From NCBI RefSeq assembly GCF_000227665.2, contig NZ_CP007030.1, positions 1,736,001-1,800,000 of the forward strand: a DNA stretch of 64,000 nucleotides, in the 5' to 3' direction. This stretch comes from Thiomicrospira aerophila AL3 (GTDB lineage Bacteria > Pseudomonadota > Gammaproteobacteria > Thiomicrospirales > Thiomicrospiraceae). Under the pieces are notes generated by a model that was not told the origin of the DNA, made no database searches, and saw nothing but the letters and a program-made list of their open reading frames with translations. The translations under genes were made by a program, and so were the position numbers. This document shows, one piece after another, positions 8,347 to 17,233 of this stretch. Every line of letters starts with the position of its first letter. Positions within the stretch are counted from its first letter, which is position 1.

Positions 8347-8853
8347 TTATGTGCGTTTGTGATATTCGACAAAATCAAACGCAAAAGGATGGCGCGCATC
8401 CGCAGGGTGATGCTGGCGTGACACTTCACGCCAGGCCTGCCGATCAATGACCGGAAAAAACGCATCACCCTCAGGCGCGGCATCCACTTCAGTAATCAAT
8501 AAACGATCAACCTTATCCAGCCATTGCGCATAAAGTTGTGCACCGCCCATAATCACCACTTCGTCAGCCTCTGCCACCGACTCAATAGCCAGCTCAACAG
8601 AATCAAACACCTGAATACCCTCGGCTTGAAAATCAGGATTACGGCTAATCACTAAATTAGGGCGATTAGGTAAAGGGCGCGCACCAATTGATTCAAATGT
8701 TTTACGGCCCATAATGACCGGTTTATTTAAGGTTTGCGCTTTAAAATATTTTAAATCGTCCGGCAAATGCCAAGGCATTTGATTGTCTTTGCCTATCATG
8801 CGGTTTTTCGCCATCGCAACGATCATCATTAATTTTGGCCGCTTAAAACTCAT
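8347..8853 (-). CDS. folA: FolA, dihydrofolate reductase
   Basis: Reduces dihydrofolate to tetrahydrofolate with NADPH, regenerating the cofactor spent by ThyA. 168 residues, normal size. Visible motifs: [22 protein letters not shown] (substrate site with the Trp-His-Leu-Pro block and the catalytic Asp at LPDDLKYFK), [12 protein letters not shown] (NADPH binding) and VIMGGAQLY. Its start overlaps the thyA stop by 4 bp (ATGA), so the two are translationally coupled. Confidence 0.96.
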   Translation of the reverse strand: MSFKRPKLMMIVAMAKNRMIGKDNQMPWHLPDDLKYFKAQTLNKPVIMGRKTFESIGARPLPNRPNLVISRNPDFQAEGIQVFDSVELAIESVAEADEVVIMGGAQLYAQWLDKVDRLLITEVDAAPEGDAFFPVIDRQAWREVSRQHHPADARHPFAFDFVEYHKRT

Positions 8854-9683
8854 ACCGACACCTGGGCTTTAATATGCGGGTGCGATTGATAATTGACTAT
8901 TTCAAAGTCGTCAAATTGATAATCAAAAATCGAATCGGGTTTACGCTTAATCACCAGGCCTGGTAAAGGTAAAGGCTCACGCGTTAATTGCAATTTAGCT
9001 TGCTCAAGGGTGTTGTTATACAAATGCACATCGCCGCCCGTCCAGATAAATTCGCCCACTTCATAACCGGTTTGCTGTGCAATCATGTGTACCAATAAGG
9101 CATAGCTGGCAATATTAAACGGCACCCCCAAAAAGGTGTCGGCACTGCGCTGATAGAGTTGGCAAGATAAACGGCCATTAGCGACATAAAACTGAAAAAA
9201 AGCATGGCAGGTCGCCAGCGCCATTTTGCCCTGCTCGACATTGGCTTGCGGGCTGATTGACTCATCCGGCAAATCGGCCGGGTTCCAAGCCGTGACGATC
9301 ATACGCCGACTGTTCGGATTGGTTTTAAGCGTATCCACCACTTGTTGAATTTGGTTAATCACCTCACCATTAGGGCTTTGCCACGCCACCCATTGCTTGC
9401 CATAGAGCGGGCCTAAATCGCCGTTTGGCGTCGCCCACTCGTCCCAAATCCGCACCTGATTGTCTTTTAAATATTGAATATTGGTATCACCGGATAAAAA
9501 CCATAACAGCTCATGAATAATCGAGCGGATATGCAATTTTTTGGTGGTCACCAACGGAAAACCCTGCTGCAAATCAAAGCGCATTTGATAACCAAACACC
9601 GACAGCGTACCCGTACCGGTGCGATCACCCTTCTGCACCCCATGATCGATAATGTGTTGCAATAAATCTAAATATTGTTTCAT
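8850..9683 (-). CDS. thyA: ThyA, thymidylate synthase
   Basis: Methylates dUMP to dTMP with methylene-tetrahydrofolate. 277 residues from the ATG at 9683, the start that gives the family N-terminus [12 protein letters not shown]; an in-frame ATG at 9698 adds five residues. Motifs include [13 protein letters not shown], the catalytic cysteine in [13 protein letters not shown], and [19 protein letters not shown]. It is downstream of the Schlafen-like gene and coupled to folA, giving a pyrimidine-folate pair. Compared with other gammaproteobacteria, the usual direct lgt-thyA adjacency is broken by one inserted gene. Confidence 0.96.
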   Translation of the reverse strand: MKQYLDLLQHIIDHGVQKGDRTGTGTLSVFGYQMRFDLQQGFPLVTTKKLHIRSIIHELLWFLSGDTNIQYLKDNQVRIWDEWATPNGDLGPLYGKQWVAWQSPNGEVINQIQQVVDTLKTNPNSRRMIVTAWNPADLPDESISPQANVEQGKMALATCHAFFQFYVANGRLSCQLYQRSADTFLGVPFNIASYALLVHMIAQQTGYEVGEFIWTGGDVHLYNNTLEQAKLQLTREPLPLPGLVIKRKPDSIFDYQFDDFEIVNYQSHPHIKAQVSV

Positions 9684-9720
9684 ACGATTTCTGTCCAAAC
9701 TTTTCTGTTATCAGTTTACT

Positions 9721-11037
9721 TTATTCTACAATCTTCCAATAGCCACTTTTTGTACTGCCCACACGCTTAAGAGCACCTGATTTTTTAAGCCTTTCGATAT
9801 GTTCTTTAATGGTAGCATCTGCCTTACCTAATCGTTGCGCCATTTCTTTTCGGGTGATTTTCGGATTGTGTTTGATCAAAACCAGCAACTTTTCTTGGGT
9901 GGTTTCTTGGGTGGTTTCTTGGGTGGTTTCTTGGGTGGTTTCTTCCGCTTTAAAAAAGGTAACATTCACCGAATGAAAACTGTATTCGTAACGGGGTTCG
10001 GGCAAGCCCATCTTTAAGCATTCTTGCACAATATTGTTGGTGCCTTTGCCCCAGCTTTCAACAAATCCGGCTTTGTAGAACACATTGGCAATCACCGGAT
10101 TAAACGGTTTCGATGTATGCTCTTGGTTGAACTTTTCGATTGGCACTTCGGGCGAGAGGGTCGCACCGTTACTCATCACAAGCCGCTCGTCGTACACACG
10201 AATTTGCAACACGGTTGTATCGCTATAGTCACGATGAATCAGCGCGTTTATTACCGCTTCACGTATGGCTTCATAAGGATATTCCAGCGTTTCGATGCGG
10301 TTTAGTCCGTCGTAGCTGATATAACTTTTTAGATATTTGGCACGCAACACATCAATAACTTGTTCAAGCTGTTGAAACAAATTACCTTCAATAATATCAC
10401 TGGTAATCAATTCGGTTGGACTTAAAAAACGCCCAATCTTGGCGTGTGCTTGAATAAAGTGTTTTTGCGGATTCTTGGCAAACAGTAACACAGCGGCACG
10501 CTTGAGTTTGTCGCCTTCGTACAGATTTAAGCGTTCAAGTAGTGTTTTGAGATCACGCTCATTAGCAATGGCAGGTACACGCTTTCGAGCCCAGTTTTTA
10601 AATGCTTCGATGGTGTCGAGATTAATGTCATCTAAAGTGAAATTATCGACTGCAACATCATCCCAGGTTTTGCCGTATTTTTTGAGTAGAAAGTTGGTGA
10701 GATTGCCGCCATTGAGTTCGAGTGTGTTACTCCCGCTGCGCTGATAAAACTTGCCTGATAAGGAAACCGGGGCGTAAGTGGCAGGTACTTTTATTTCTAA
10801 ATAATCAAGCTCCTGCTGGCGATGGGCTTTTATGTCAATAATCACGCCTAGACGGTTGTTAATTTTATTGGGCAGGGTTTCAAGCAGTTCGTTTAGGTTA
10901 TGAATACCAATCACTCGGCCTTGATCGTCCAAGCCAACGTACAACGAACCACCTTGCGTATTAGCAAAGGCACAGATGGTTTTGAGATAATCATCTTGCC
11001 AAACCCGTTTAAACTCGGTGGTTTGTGACTCAATCAT
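9721..11037 (-). CDS. Schlafen AlbA_2-domain protein with C-terminal winged helix
   Basis: 438 residues of the COG2865 type: N-terminal AlbA_2 (Schlafen-like) domain with [24 protein letters not shown] and [17 protein letters not shown], a middle region with [20 protein letters not shown], typical of the ATP-binding module of this family, and a C-terminal winged helix ([32 protein letters not shown], shown here only in outline). Between the last two sits a TTQE tandem repeat encoded by a 12-bp DNA repeat. Family members are called transcriptional regulators, but some act in stress or phage defence. It overlaps lgt by 4 bp and sits 37 bp before thyA, inside a housekeeping operon. Confidence 0.8.
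   Translation of the reverse strand: MIESQTTEFKRVWQDDYLKTICAFANTQGGSLYVGLDDQGRVIGIHNLNELLETLPNKINNRLGVIIDIKAHRQQELDYLEIKVPATYAPVSLSGKFYQRSGSNTLELNGGNLTNFLLKKYGKTWDDVAVDNFTLDDINLDTIEAFKNWARKRVPAIANERDLKTLLERLNLYEGDKLKRAAVLLFAKNPQKHFIQAHAKIGRFLSPTELITSDIIEGNLFQQLEQVIDVLRAKYLKSYISYDGLNRIETLEYPYEAIREAVINALIHRDYSDTTVLQIRVYDERLVMSNGATLSPEVPIEKFNQEHTSKPFNPVIANVFYKAGFVESWGKGTNNIVQECLKMGLPEPRYEYSFHSVNVTFFKAEETTQETTQETTQETTQEKLLVLIKHNPKITRKEMAQRLGKADATIKEHIERLKKSGALKRVGSTKSGYWKIVE
9891..9944. repeat. 12-bp tandem repeat, four full copies
   Basis: Unit TTTCTTGGGTGG at 9891, 9903, 9915 and 9927, plus six further bases, all identical. On the coding (minus) strand this encodes four TTQE units in the linker before the winged helix of the Schlafen-like protein. 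As the unit is a multiple of three, slippage would change linker length without a frameshift. Confidence 0.95.
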
Positions 11038-11831
11038 GGTTGTTTTTCAGCTTTTTTATACGCCCAAACCATTAAGCCGACCCCGATCACTATCATGGGC
11101 AGTGACAACAACATACCCATCGTGAGCCAGTCGCCCGCAAGATAACCTATGTGGGCATCCGGCACGCGAAAGAACTCGGCGACGATGCGAAACACACCAT
11201 AGGCAGCTAAAAACAGACCGGCGACCGACCCGGCCGGACGCGGCTTGGATGAATACCACCACAGCAACACAAACAGCACCAAGCCCTCCAAAAATGCCTG
11301 CAACAGCTGGCTTGGATACTTTTGCACCACCTCATTCAACATCGGATCATACACCCACATTCCCAATGGCGAATCGGTGATTTTGCCCCAAAGTTCGCCA
11401 TTGATATAATTGCCAATCCGCCCCAAACCTAAACCAATGGTGACCAGTGGCGCCACAAAATCGGCCACCGAAAAAATCGACAGGCCTTGTTTACGCGCAA
11501 ACAACCACATCGCCAGCGTGACACCTAACAGCCCGCCATGAAACGACATGCCGCCTTGCCACACCATCACCAATGACAGCGGATTGGCCACCAGGCCTGC
11601 GAAGTCGTAAAACAACGCATACCCTATGCGACCACCCAGCACCACACCCAACGCCGAATAAAACAGCAGGTCGCCGACCTTGTCCTTATCCCAAATCGGC
11701 GACGATTTGGCGCGATACACACCCAACAGCCAGGCGGCACCAAACCCCAGCACATACATCAGTCCATACCAGTGAATAGCAATCGGCCCAAGTGCTAAGG
11801 CCACAGGATCAATGACAGGATAACTCCACAT
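11034..11831 (-). CDS. lgt: Lgt, prolipoprotein diacylglyceryl transferase
   Basis: Inner-membrane enzyme that adds diacylglyceryl from phosphatidylglycerol to the lipobox cysteine of prolipoproteins. 265 residues, about seven membrane spans. Motifs: [14 protein letters not shown] at the N-terminus (conserved His-Trp-Tyr-Gly), [11 protein letters not shown], and the Lgt signature [15 protein letters not shown] at about 138-152. First gene of the operon with the Schlafen-like gene, thyA and folA on the minus strand. Palindrome at 11592. Confidence 0.95.
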   Translation of the reverse strand: MWSYPVIDPVALALGPIAIHWYGLMYVLGFGAAWLLGVYRAKSSPIWDKDKVGDLLFYSALGVVLGGRIGYALFYDFAGLVANPLSLVMVWQGGMSFHGGLLGVTLAMWLFARKQGLSIFSVADFVAPLVTIGLGLGRIGNYINGELWGKITDSPLGMWVYDPMLNEVVQKYPSQLLQAFLEGLVLFVLLWWYSSKPRPAGSVAGLFLAAYGVFRIVAEFFRVPDAHIGYLAGDWLTMGMLLSLPMIVIGVGLMVWAYKKAEKQP

Positions 11832-11983
11832 AGCGGCTCAATCCTTAATGATAAAAAAATATTCCTAGTGTAAACCAATGCGCCACTGGCTACAATTAGA
11901 TAAAACCATCCGTAATGACTGTATTTAACCCCACTGTCATATTCAGCTTTTAGGATACATCTCAACTGATTAGGTAACCCATC

Positions 11984-12352
11984 ATGAGTAAAGCAACTGA
12001 CAAAACCATCAAATCCGGCTCAAATGTGTTTGAGCACCAATCACTGCAAAGTTTAGATGCCGTGCTTAATTATCTCGACACCATTCGGGATGGCTTTAAA
12101 CAAGGCCACCTCAAGCTCAGCCAAGAGGACGATGAAGTCACCTTAACGCCAAAAGGCTTAACCCGGGTCAAAATCAAGGCGAAACAAGCCAAACAGCATC
12201 AAGAAATTCGCATTACCCTGGCATGGATTCCAGATGAAACAGCGGGTGAGCATGATCAAGCCGATGCTTTATTATTAAGCAGTAAAGCAGGCAGCAAAAC
12301 GAAGAAGTCAAAAAAGACCAAGAAAAAACACCTTGACCAGGATGACGCATGA
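11984..12352 (+). CDS. Amphi-Trp domain protein (GAK-type locus)
   Basis: 122 residues. The part around residues 16-75 (VFEHQSLQSLDAVLNYLDTI, GHLKLSQEDDEVTLTPKGL, RITLAWIPD) fits my memory of the amphi-Trp domain, a small domain found almost only beside an HprK-related kinase and an ATP-grasp enzyme. The tail is very rich in lysine and serine/threonine (TKKSKKTKKKH), a possible target for modification or nucleic-acid contact. First gene of a tightly packed four-gene operon; it overlaps the next gene by 4 bp (ATGA). Function of the domain is not established. Confidence 0.75.
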   Translation: MSKATDKTIKSGSNVFEHQSLQSLDAVLNYLDTIRDGFKQGHLKLSQEDDEVTLTPKGLTRVKIKAKQAKQHQEIRITLAWIPDETAGEHDQADALLLSSKAGSKTKKSKKTKKKHLDQDDA

Positions 12353-13962
12353 AACCCAATGATGCCACGCCTGATGCACTGATTTTTTTATTATTAGAGC
12401 TGCAAAAACAAGTTCAGTGGCTACTGAAAGGCCTACAAAACAATGCGTCAGAAAGCATCACCAAAAGTCAAACACGCATAGCCTATATTAATAACTTTGT
12501 TAATCAACTGGGTTCACAGTTAGCTGCATTGCCTAACCCGCTGGCCTGGGCGCAACTAGGTTTTCATGGTCAACAAGCCAGTCAACAACTTACCACCCTC
12601 GCCAAACTGGTCGAAAAACAATCTGCAAAGACCGAGTCCGCGAAACTACACAAATCTCTCAGTAAACCTTTAAAACTGGCGGACAATGTGTTGCAGCAAT
12701 TGATTGAGCAACTCAAGCCTAGCTCGCCACATAGTGTCGAAGGTGTCACTGAAAACACTTTAACGAAAACCCGACTTCAACAACTTGAAATCTTTTCGCT
12801 GAAACTGCCCGATAGCCTGAACGACTATAAGCTGACCCTGTGTTTAGCGCAGTTTAGTGCCCAACTTAGCCAACTCACCGAACGCATTAGCCAACTGGCT
12901 GAGGGCGTTCACACCCAACCTGAACAATGGCGCGCAGTACAGGCGACACTGGCTCAAAGTGAAGCCGATAATCTCACCCGCGATGCGGGTAGCCTGCAAC
13001 TTGAAACCCTTGCCCATACTAAATCGGGTTGTGTGATTAGCAAGGTCGCCGCTGAGCATGAACCCCATGCCCCCCTTGGTGTGGTTAAACAAGGGCAGCG
13101 TGCCAAAATTAAACAAGAAAAAAGCCAGTTTGCTCGTTGGCAAAATTATGCACCAGACCTGGTACCCGATGTCTATGGCTATCATCGCGAAGGCGAGCAA
13201 GCGGCGTTATTTGTTGAATTTTTAGATGGCATTCGCCTCGATCACTGGCTGACTCAGGCCAAACCGAAAGGCTATTTAGCCAGCCTTGCGTTGGTATGCG
13301 AACGGCTCGAAGAGGTGTGGCGCAATCAGGCCATCACCCTAGCCAGCAAAGACAACCCGCCCAAACTGTTTATGCAGCAATTACAAGATCGTCTTAATGA
13401 TGTTTGGCACGTGCACGGCAACTTCAAAAAAGAACTGCATCAACTCGGTTCGCTTAAAGGTGTTAAGCTGCGCCAGTTAATTAAACAAGCGCATAAACTC
13501 GAACTGCAACTGCAACCGCCTCAGCATTATTTTTGTCATGGCGACCTGAATCTCGACAATATTTTATTGCGCCCAGACAACCAACAAATTTTTTTAGTTG
13601 ACCTCCATCGCTCCGGTTACCAAGACTATCTGCAAGATATTGCGGTGCTGATGGTGTCACACTTTCGGTTACAGCTATATGATGCCGAACACCGCCAACT
13701 GATTGGTCAAAGCATGACCCAGCTCTATCAGTTTGCTGAAACCTTTGCCGCATCACAACAAGATGCCATGATTCACCCGCGTTTGGCCCTTGGCCTTGCG
13801 CGCTCGTTTATTACCTCAACTCGCTTTGTATTAGATGAAACCCATGCTCGCGCCTTGTTTGATCGTGGTCGCTTACTGCTCACTTTACTGCTAGACTACG
13901 CCAAAAGCCATGATCCTGCTGACTTTCGGATAGATACGGAGATTTTTTATGGTCCTTACTAA
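12349..13962 (+). CDS. APH-fold phosphotransferase with helical N-terminus (GAK-type locus)
   Basis: 537 residues. The N-terminal half (1-200) is rich in Gln, Leu and Ala and mostly helical, without a recognisable domain. The C-terminal half looks like an aminoglycoside-phosphotransferase/choline-kinase-like fold: HYFCHGDLNLDNILLRPDN carries the HGDxxxxN catalytic loop and IFLVDLHRSGYQD the metal-binding Asp. An earlier VFVEFLDG-like hinge (ALFVEFLDGIRLDHW) also fits. Closest general analogues are LPS-core kinases and APH enzymes, so a small-molecule or sugar substrate is as likely as a protein. The gene overlaps both neighbours (4 and 14 bp). Confidence 0.7.
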   Translation: MKPNDATPDALIFLLLELQKQVQWLLKGLQNNASESITKSQTRIAYINNFVNQLGSQLAALPNPLAWAQLGFHGQQASQQLTTLAKLVEKQSAKTESAKLHKSLSKPLKLADNVLQQLIEQLKPSSPHSVEGVTENTLTKTRLQQLEIFSLKLPDSLNDYKLTLCLAQFSAQLSQLTERISQLAEGVHTQPEQWRAVQATLAQSEADNLTRDAGSLQLETLAHTKSGCVISKVAAEHEPHAPLGVVKQGQRAKIKQEKSQFARWQNYAPDLVPDVYGYHREGEQAALFVEFLDGIRLDHWLTQAKPKGYLASLALVCERLEEVWRNQAITLASKDNPPKLFMQQLQDRLNDVWHVHGNFKKELHQLGSLKGVKLRQLIKQAHKLELQLQPPQHYFCHGDLNLDNILLRPDNQQIFLVDLHRSGYQDYLQDIAVLMVSHFRLQLYDAEHRQLIGQSMTQLYQFAETFAASQQDAMIHPRLALGLARSFITSTRFVLDETHARALFDRGRLLLTLLLDYAKSHDPADFRIDTEIFYGPY

Positions 13963-14866
13963 GACCACGCTACACTCGCTCAAAATTGCTGTAATCGGCA
14001 TTCCTGGCAAATGGTCTAGTGAGCTGCTTGCTGACGCGCTCGCTGCCCGCACCGGCTTTAAACTGGTTATCGACTTGGGTGAAGTCGCGGCCGACTTAGC
14101 TAACAGTCGTTTGCTCTATCGTGGGCAGGATTTGGCTGAGCTTGATGGTTTAGTGATTAAAAAAGCCGCCACCCGTTATCATCCAGGCATGATTGACCGT
14201 TTAGAAATGCTGCGCATTGCCGAATACCGCGGCGTGAAGGTGTTTTCATCACCGGAAAAAATTATTCGTCTTGTCGATCGTCTAAGCTGTACTGTAGCGC
14301 TACGTCAAGCCGGGATTGCTATGCCGCCCACCCTGGCAACCGAAAGTCTGGATGAAGCCCTTGAGGCAGTGCAATATTTTGGTGAAGCGATTATCAAGCC
14401 GCTCTTTTCAACTAAAGCCAAGGGGATGATTTGGTTGTCAGCCACAACGCCGTTAAAAAAACTGCGTGATCAACTGACTGAGTTTCAGCAACAACAAGGC
14501 TTTTTTTATATTCAACAAAAAATTACCCTGCCCAACCAGGATTTAGGCCTGATGTTTTTAGGCGGGCAGTATCAAGGCACCTATGCACGGGTTAATCAAA
14601 AACATAGTTGGACCACTAGCACCAGTGAGGGCGGCAAATATGCCCCGGCCGAGCCTCAGCCAGATACGCTCGCGATGGCTGAACGGGCCCAAGCGGTATT
14701 TAACCTTGATTTCACCACGGTAGATATGGCCGAAACAGCCGATGGCCCCATGTGCTTTGAAGTGTCCGCATTTGGTGGCTTTAAAGGGGCATACGATGCA
14801 CTAGGTATGAATATGGCCGAAAAATATGCCGACTATGCTATTCAACAGATTCAGTCTGCCAAATAA
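13949..14866 (+). CDS. ATP-grasp enzyme of the GAK type
   Basis: 305 residues with a RimK-like ATP-grasp layout: an N-terminal pre-grasp domain (to about 105), the subdomain with FGEAIIKPLFSTKAKGM (ATP-binding lysine and glycine loop), and a C-terminal part with VDMAETADGPMCFEVSAFGG, where Glu/Asn-type metal ligands are expected. Such enzymes ligate a carboxylate to an amine or thiol through an acyl-phosphate. Order amphi-Trp, kinase, ATP-grasp, HprK-related kinase matches the neighbourhood called GAK. The start overlaps the upstream gene by 14 bp. Substrate unknown. Confidence 0.78.
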   Translation: MVLTKTTLHSLKIAVIGIPGKWSSELLADALAARTGFKLVIDLGEVAADLANSRLLYRGQDLAELDGLVIKKAATRYHPGMIDRLEMLRIAEYRGVKVFSSPEKIIRLVDRLSCTVALRQAGIAMPPTLATESLDEALEAVQYFGEAIIKPLFSTKAKGMIWLSATTPLKKLRDQLTEFQQQQGFFYIQQKITLPNQDLGLMFLGGQYQGTYARVNQKHSWTTSTSEGGKYAPAEPQPDTLAMAERAQAVFNLDFTTVDMAETADGPMCFEVSAFGGFKGAYDALGMNMAEKYADYAIQQIQSAK

Positions 14867-14890
14867 TTATTAAATAGAAAAGTACCGCTT

Positions 14891-16030
14891 ATGACTGCAG
14901 ACCAACCCGCAGACCAGACTTCAGCCACGCAACTTATTCGTCTTACCGGCTGGCAACTGTTGATTCGTGCGCAAGATGCGCGCCTTCGCAAACAACTCGC
15001 CGACTACTTTGGCCCACTTATTAGCCATGACCAACAAGCGATTGTTGCGCACCTGCAACAGGATAATGCGCCTTGCTTAACCCTACATCTCAGCGCTTCC
15101 GAGCAGTTAACGCAACTCTATGCGCTGCCTTTTCAAGATTGGCAACGCGAGCCAGGTAAACAAGGTCGCAAAGAAGCCGTATATGATTTAAGCCCGAGTG
15201 ATCGGCTCGTTCACAAGGTTCGCACTGGCTTAATACTCTGGCAACATCCGACCCAGTTGCGTGCGATGGGTGATCTGCTCGCCCACCCCAACCAAGTGAT
15301 TAATTTTATACTCAGTCAATACTTAAGCTGGCGGCTCAATCAAAGTGCGCCCAATCAATCTGCAAACCAACTCGGCCATTGTGCTGCGCTGCGTTATCGC
15401 AATTATGGCATTGCCATCGCTGGATTTTCAGGCGGCGGAAAATCAACACTGATGCTGCATTTATTACGCGAAGGCGATGCCTTTATTAGCAACGACCGGA
15501 TTGTATTGCAGCGCATGGCTAATCAAGATCAATCAGCTCAGCCCAAACTCATTTGCTATGGCATCCCCAAGCAACCCCGAGTCAATCCGGGCACCTTGCT
15601 CAATAATCCGGCATTAAGCGGCATTTTGCCAGACCCTGCGCGCTATAAGGCGTTAAGCGAGCCTGCATTGCGGGCGCTAGAAGAAAAGTACGATGTCATG
15701 GTGACTAAACACTTTCCCAACCAACCCTATCAGGCCAGCACACCACTTGATCTGCTGATTATTTTAGATTGGCAGGCAGACGCCACCGACCCGACCCGGT
15801 TGGTGCCGCTCAATATCCAAGCCGAACCTAAGTATTTATCGGCTATTATGAAATCGGCCGGCCCGTTTTATCAAAATGCACAAGGTCTTACCCCCACACA
15901 ACCGCAGCATCCCAATCCATACGATTATTTGCCATTATTGCAAGACTGCACCATGATGCGCTTAACAGGTAAGGTTGATTTTCAAGCGGCCAAAGCCACA
16001 ATCGATGCCTATATAGCCCAGCATAACTAA
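14891..16030 (+). CDS. HprK-related kinase B (GAK-type locus)
   Basis: 379 residues. The central YGIAIAGFSGGGKSTLMLHL contains a P-loop of the HprK/PEP-carboxykinase type (GxSGxGKS), followed by DAFISNDRIVLQ, the usual Asp-containing strand. The N-terminal 150 residues are poorly conserved. HPr kinases phosphorylate a serine on a small carrier protein; no HPr gene is near, so the lysine/serine-rich amphi-Trp protein in the same operon is a candidate partner (inference). The stop is at 16030, touching the convergent arsJ stop at 16031 with no spacer. Confidence 0.78.
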   Translation: MTADQPADQTSATQLIRLTGWQLLIRAQDARLRKQLADYFGPLISHDQQAIVAHLQQDNAPCLTLHLSASEQLTQLYALPFQDWQREPGKQGRKEAVYDLSPSDRLVHKVRTGLILWQHPTQLRAMGDLLAHPNQVINFILSQYLSWRLNQSAPNQSANQLGHCAALRYRNYGIAIAGFSGGGKSTLMLHLLREGDAFISNDRIVLQRMANQDQSAQPKLICYGIPKQPRVNPGTLLNNPALSGILPDPARYKALSEPALRALEEKYDVMVTKHFPNQPYQASTPLDLLIILDWQADATDPTRLVPLNIQAEPKYLSAIMKSAGPFYQNAQGLTPTQPQHPNPYDYLPLLQDCTMMRLTGKVDFQAAKATIDAYIAQHN

Positions 16031-17233
16031 TCAAGCAGACTGATTAACACCTGGCTTATTCACGTCCATCTTAATCACCACCAGGCCTGCTATTAAGACA
16101 AATACGGCTGAAATCGCCAAGCAGGCTTCCATACCGGCTACTTGATAAACATAGCCCGATAACAGGGTGCCGACTAAGCGTCCAGCGGCATTCGCCATAT
16201 AATAAAAGCCGACATCTTTCGATGTCCCGTCATGACTGGCAATCGACACGATCAGATAGGAATGCACCGCAGAATTTAGTGCAAACAAAACACCAAATAT
16301 TAACAGCCCCACCACGATGACTGTTTGCGGTGCCCAGTCCAGCAGCAACGCCATCAATAAGGGAACGCCAGCTAAACTAAGCGCTAAAAAACGTGCGGTC
16401 CCCGCGCTTGGGTTTTTGCCAGACTTCCACCCGGTTAGTTTCGGCGACAAGGCCTGAACAATACCGTAGCCAATCACCCAGAGCGCCAAATACGCACCCA
16501 CATAAGTATGATCCCACTCCAATACCGACACCAAAAACACCGGCAAGGCCACCACAAACCAGACATCACGGGCACCAAATAGAAAAAAGCGCGCGCCTGA
16601 CAGCCAGTTAAGCTGCGGGTTTTTAGAAAACATCTCATTAAACTTAGGTTTATGTTTGGCCTTGCCTAAGCGACCATCCAATAGCAGCATGGACACCAAT
16701 AAAAATACCGTTAACACCCCAGCCATTATCCACATAGCCGCAGCAAACCCGACCCAAGCTAACAGCAACGCGCCGACAAAAAAACCGACCCCTTTCAAGG
16801 CATTTTTTGATCCCGTTAACAAGGTTACCCAACGATAGAGCTGGCCGGATTGATCGGAAGCCAGATTTTTAATGGCACTTTTCGCGCTCATTTTATTTAA
16901 ATCTTTGGCAATACCCGATAAGGCTTGCGCAACCATTACATAAACCACGCCTAGCCATTCGGCCGGCACGGTCAGCATCAACAAGGCCCCCACCTGCAAG
17001 GCCAAGCCAATATTCATCGTCACATTCAACCCCCAGCGTGCGCCTAACCAGCCGCCCACCAGATTAGTGACAATGCCAAAAAATTCATAAAACAAAAATA
17101 ACAACGCGATTTCAAGCGGACTATAACCCAGTTGCCAAAAATACAGCACCACCAGCATCCGCAACGCGCCATCGGTAATAGTAAAGGCCCAGTAATTACC
17201 GGTTACCAGGCCATATTGCTGCAACGGACTCAT
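16031..17233 (-). CDS. arsJ: ArsJ, organoarsenical efflux MFS transporter
   Basis: 400-residue, 12-span major facilitator protein. Its sequence (GNYWAFTITDGALRMLVVL at the start, GIAKDLNKMSAKSAIK, FLFGARDVWFVVALPVFL) and its pairing with a GAPDH gene identify ArsJ, which exports 1-arseno-3-phosphoglycerate, the product made when GAPDH uses arsenate instead of phosphate. The compound falls apart outside the cell, giving arsenate resistance. Its ATG overlaps the gapdh stop by one base (TAATG), so translation is coupled. Faces the arsR gene across gapdh. Confidence 0.9.
   Translation of the reverse strand: MSPLQQYGLVTGNYWAFTITDGALRMLVVLYFWQLGYSPLEIALLFLFYEFFGIVTNLVGGWLGARWGLNVTMNIGLALQVGALLMLTVPAEWLGVVYVMVAQALSGIAKDLNKMSAKSAIKNLASDQSGQLYRWVTLLTGSKNALKGVGFFVGALLLAWVGFAAAMWIMAGVLTVFLLVSMLLLDGRLGKAKHKPKFNEMFSKNPQLNWLSGARFFLFGARDVWFVVALPVFLVSVLEWDHTYVGAYLALWVIGYGIVQALSPKLTGWKSGKNPSAGTARFLALSLAGVPLLMALLLDWAPQTVIVVGLLIFGVLFALNSAVHSYLIVSIASHDGTSKDVGFYYMANAAGRLVGTLLSGYVYQVAGMEACLAISAVFVLIAGLVVIKMDVNKPGVNQSA

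Noticed and set aside
8332-8360. Terminator between the H-NS-like gene and folA
   Set aside because: Only a 4-bp stem with mismatches can be drawn; no clear hairpin.
9891-9944. CRISPR-like repeat
   Set aside because: The units are 12 bp and directly adjacent, without spacers, and lie within a reading frame.
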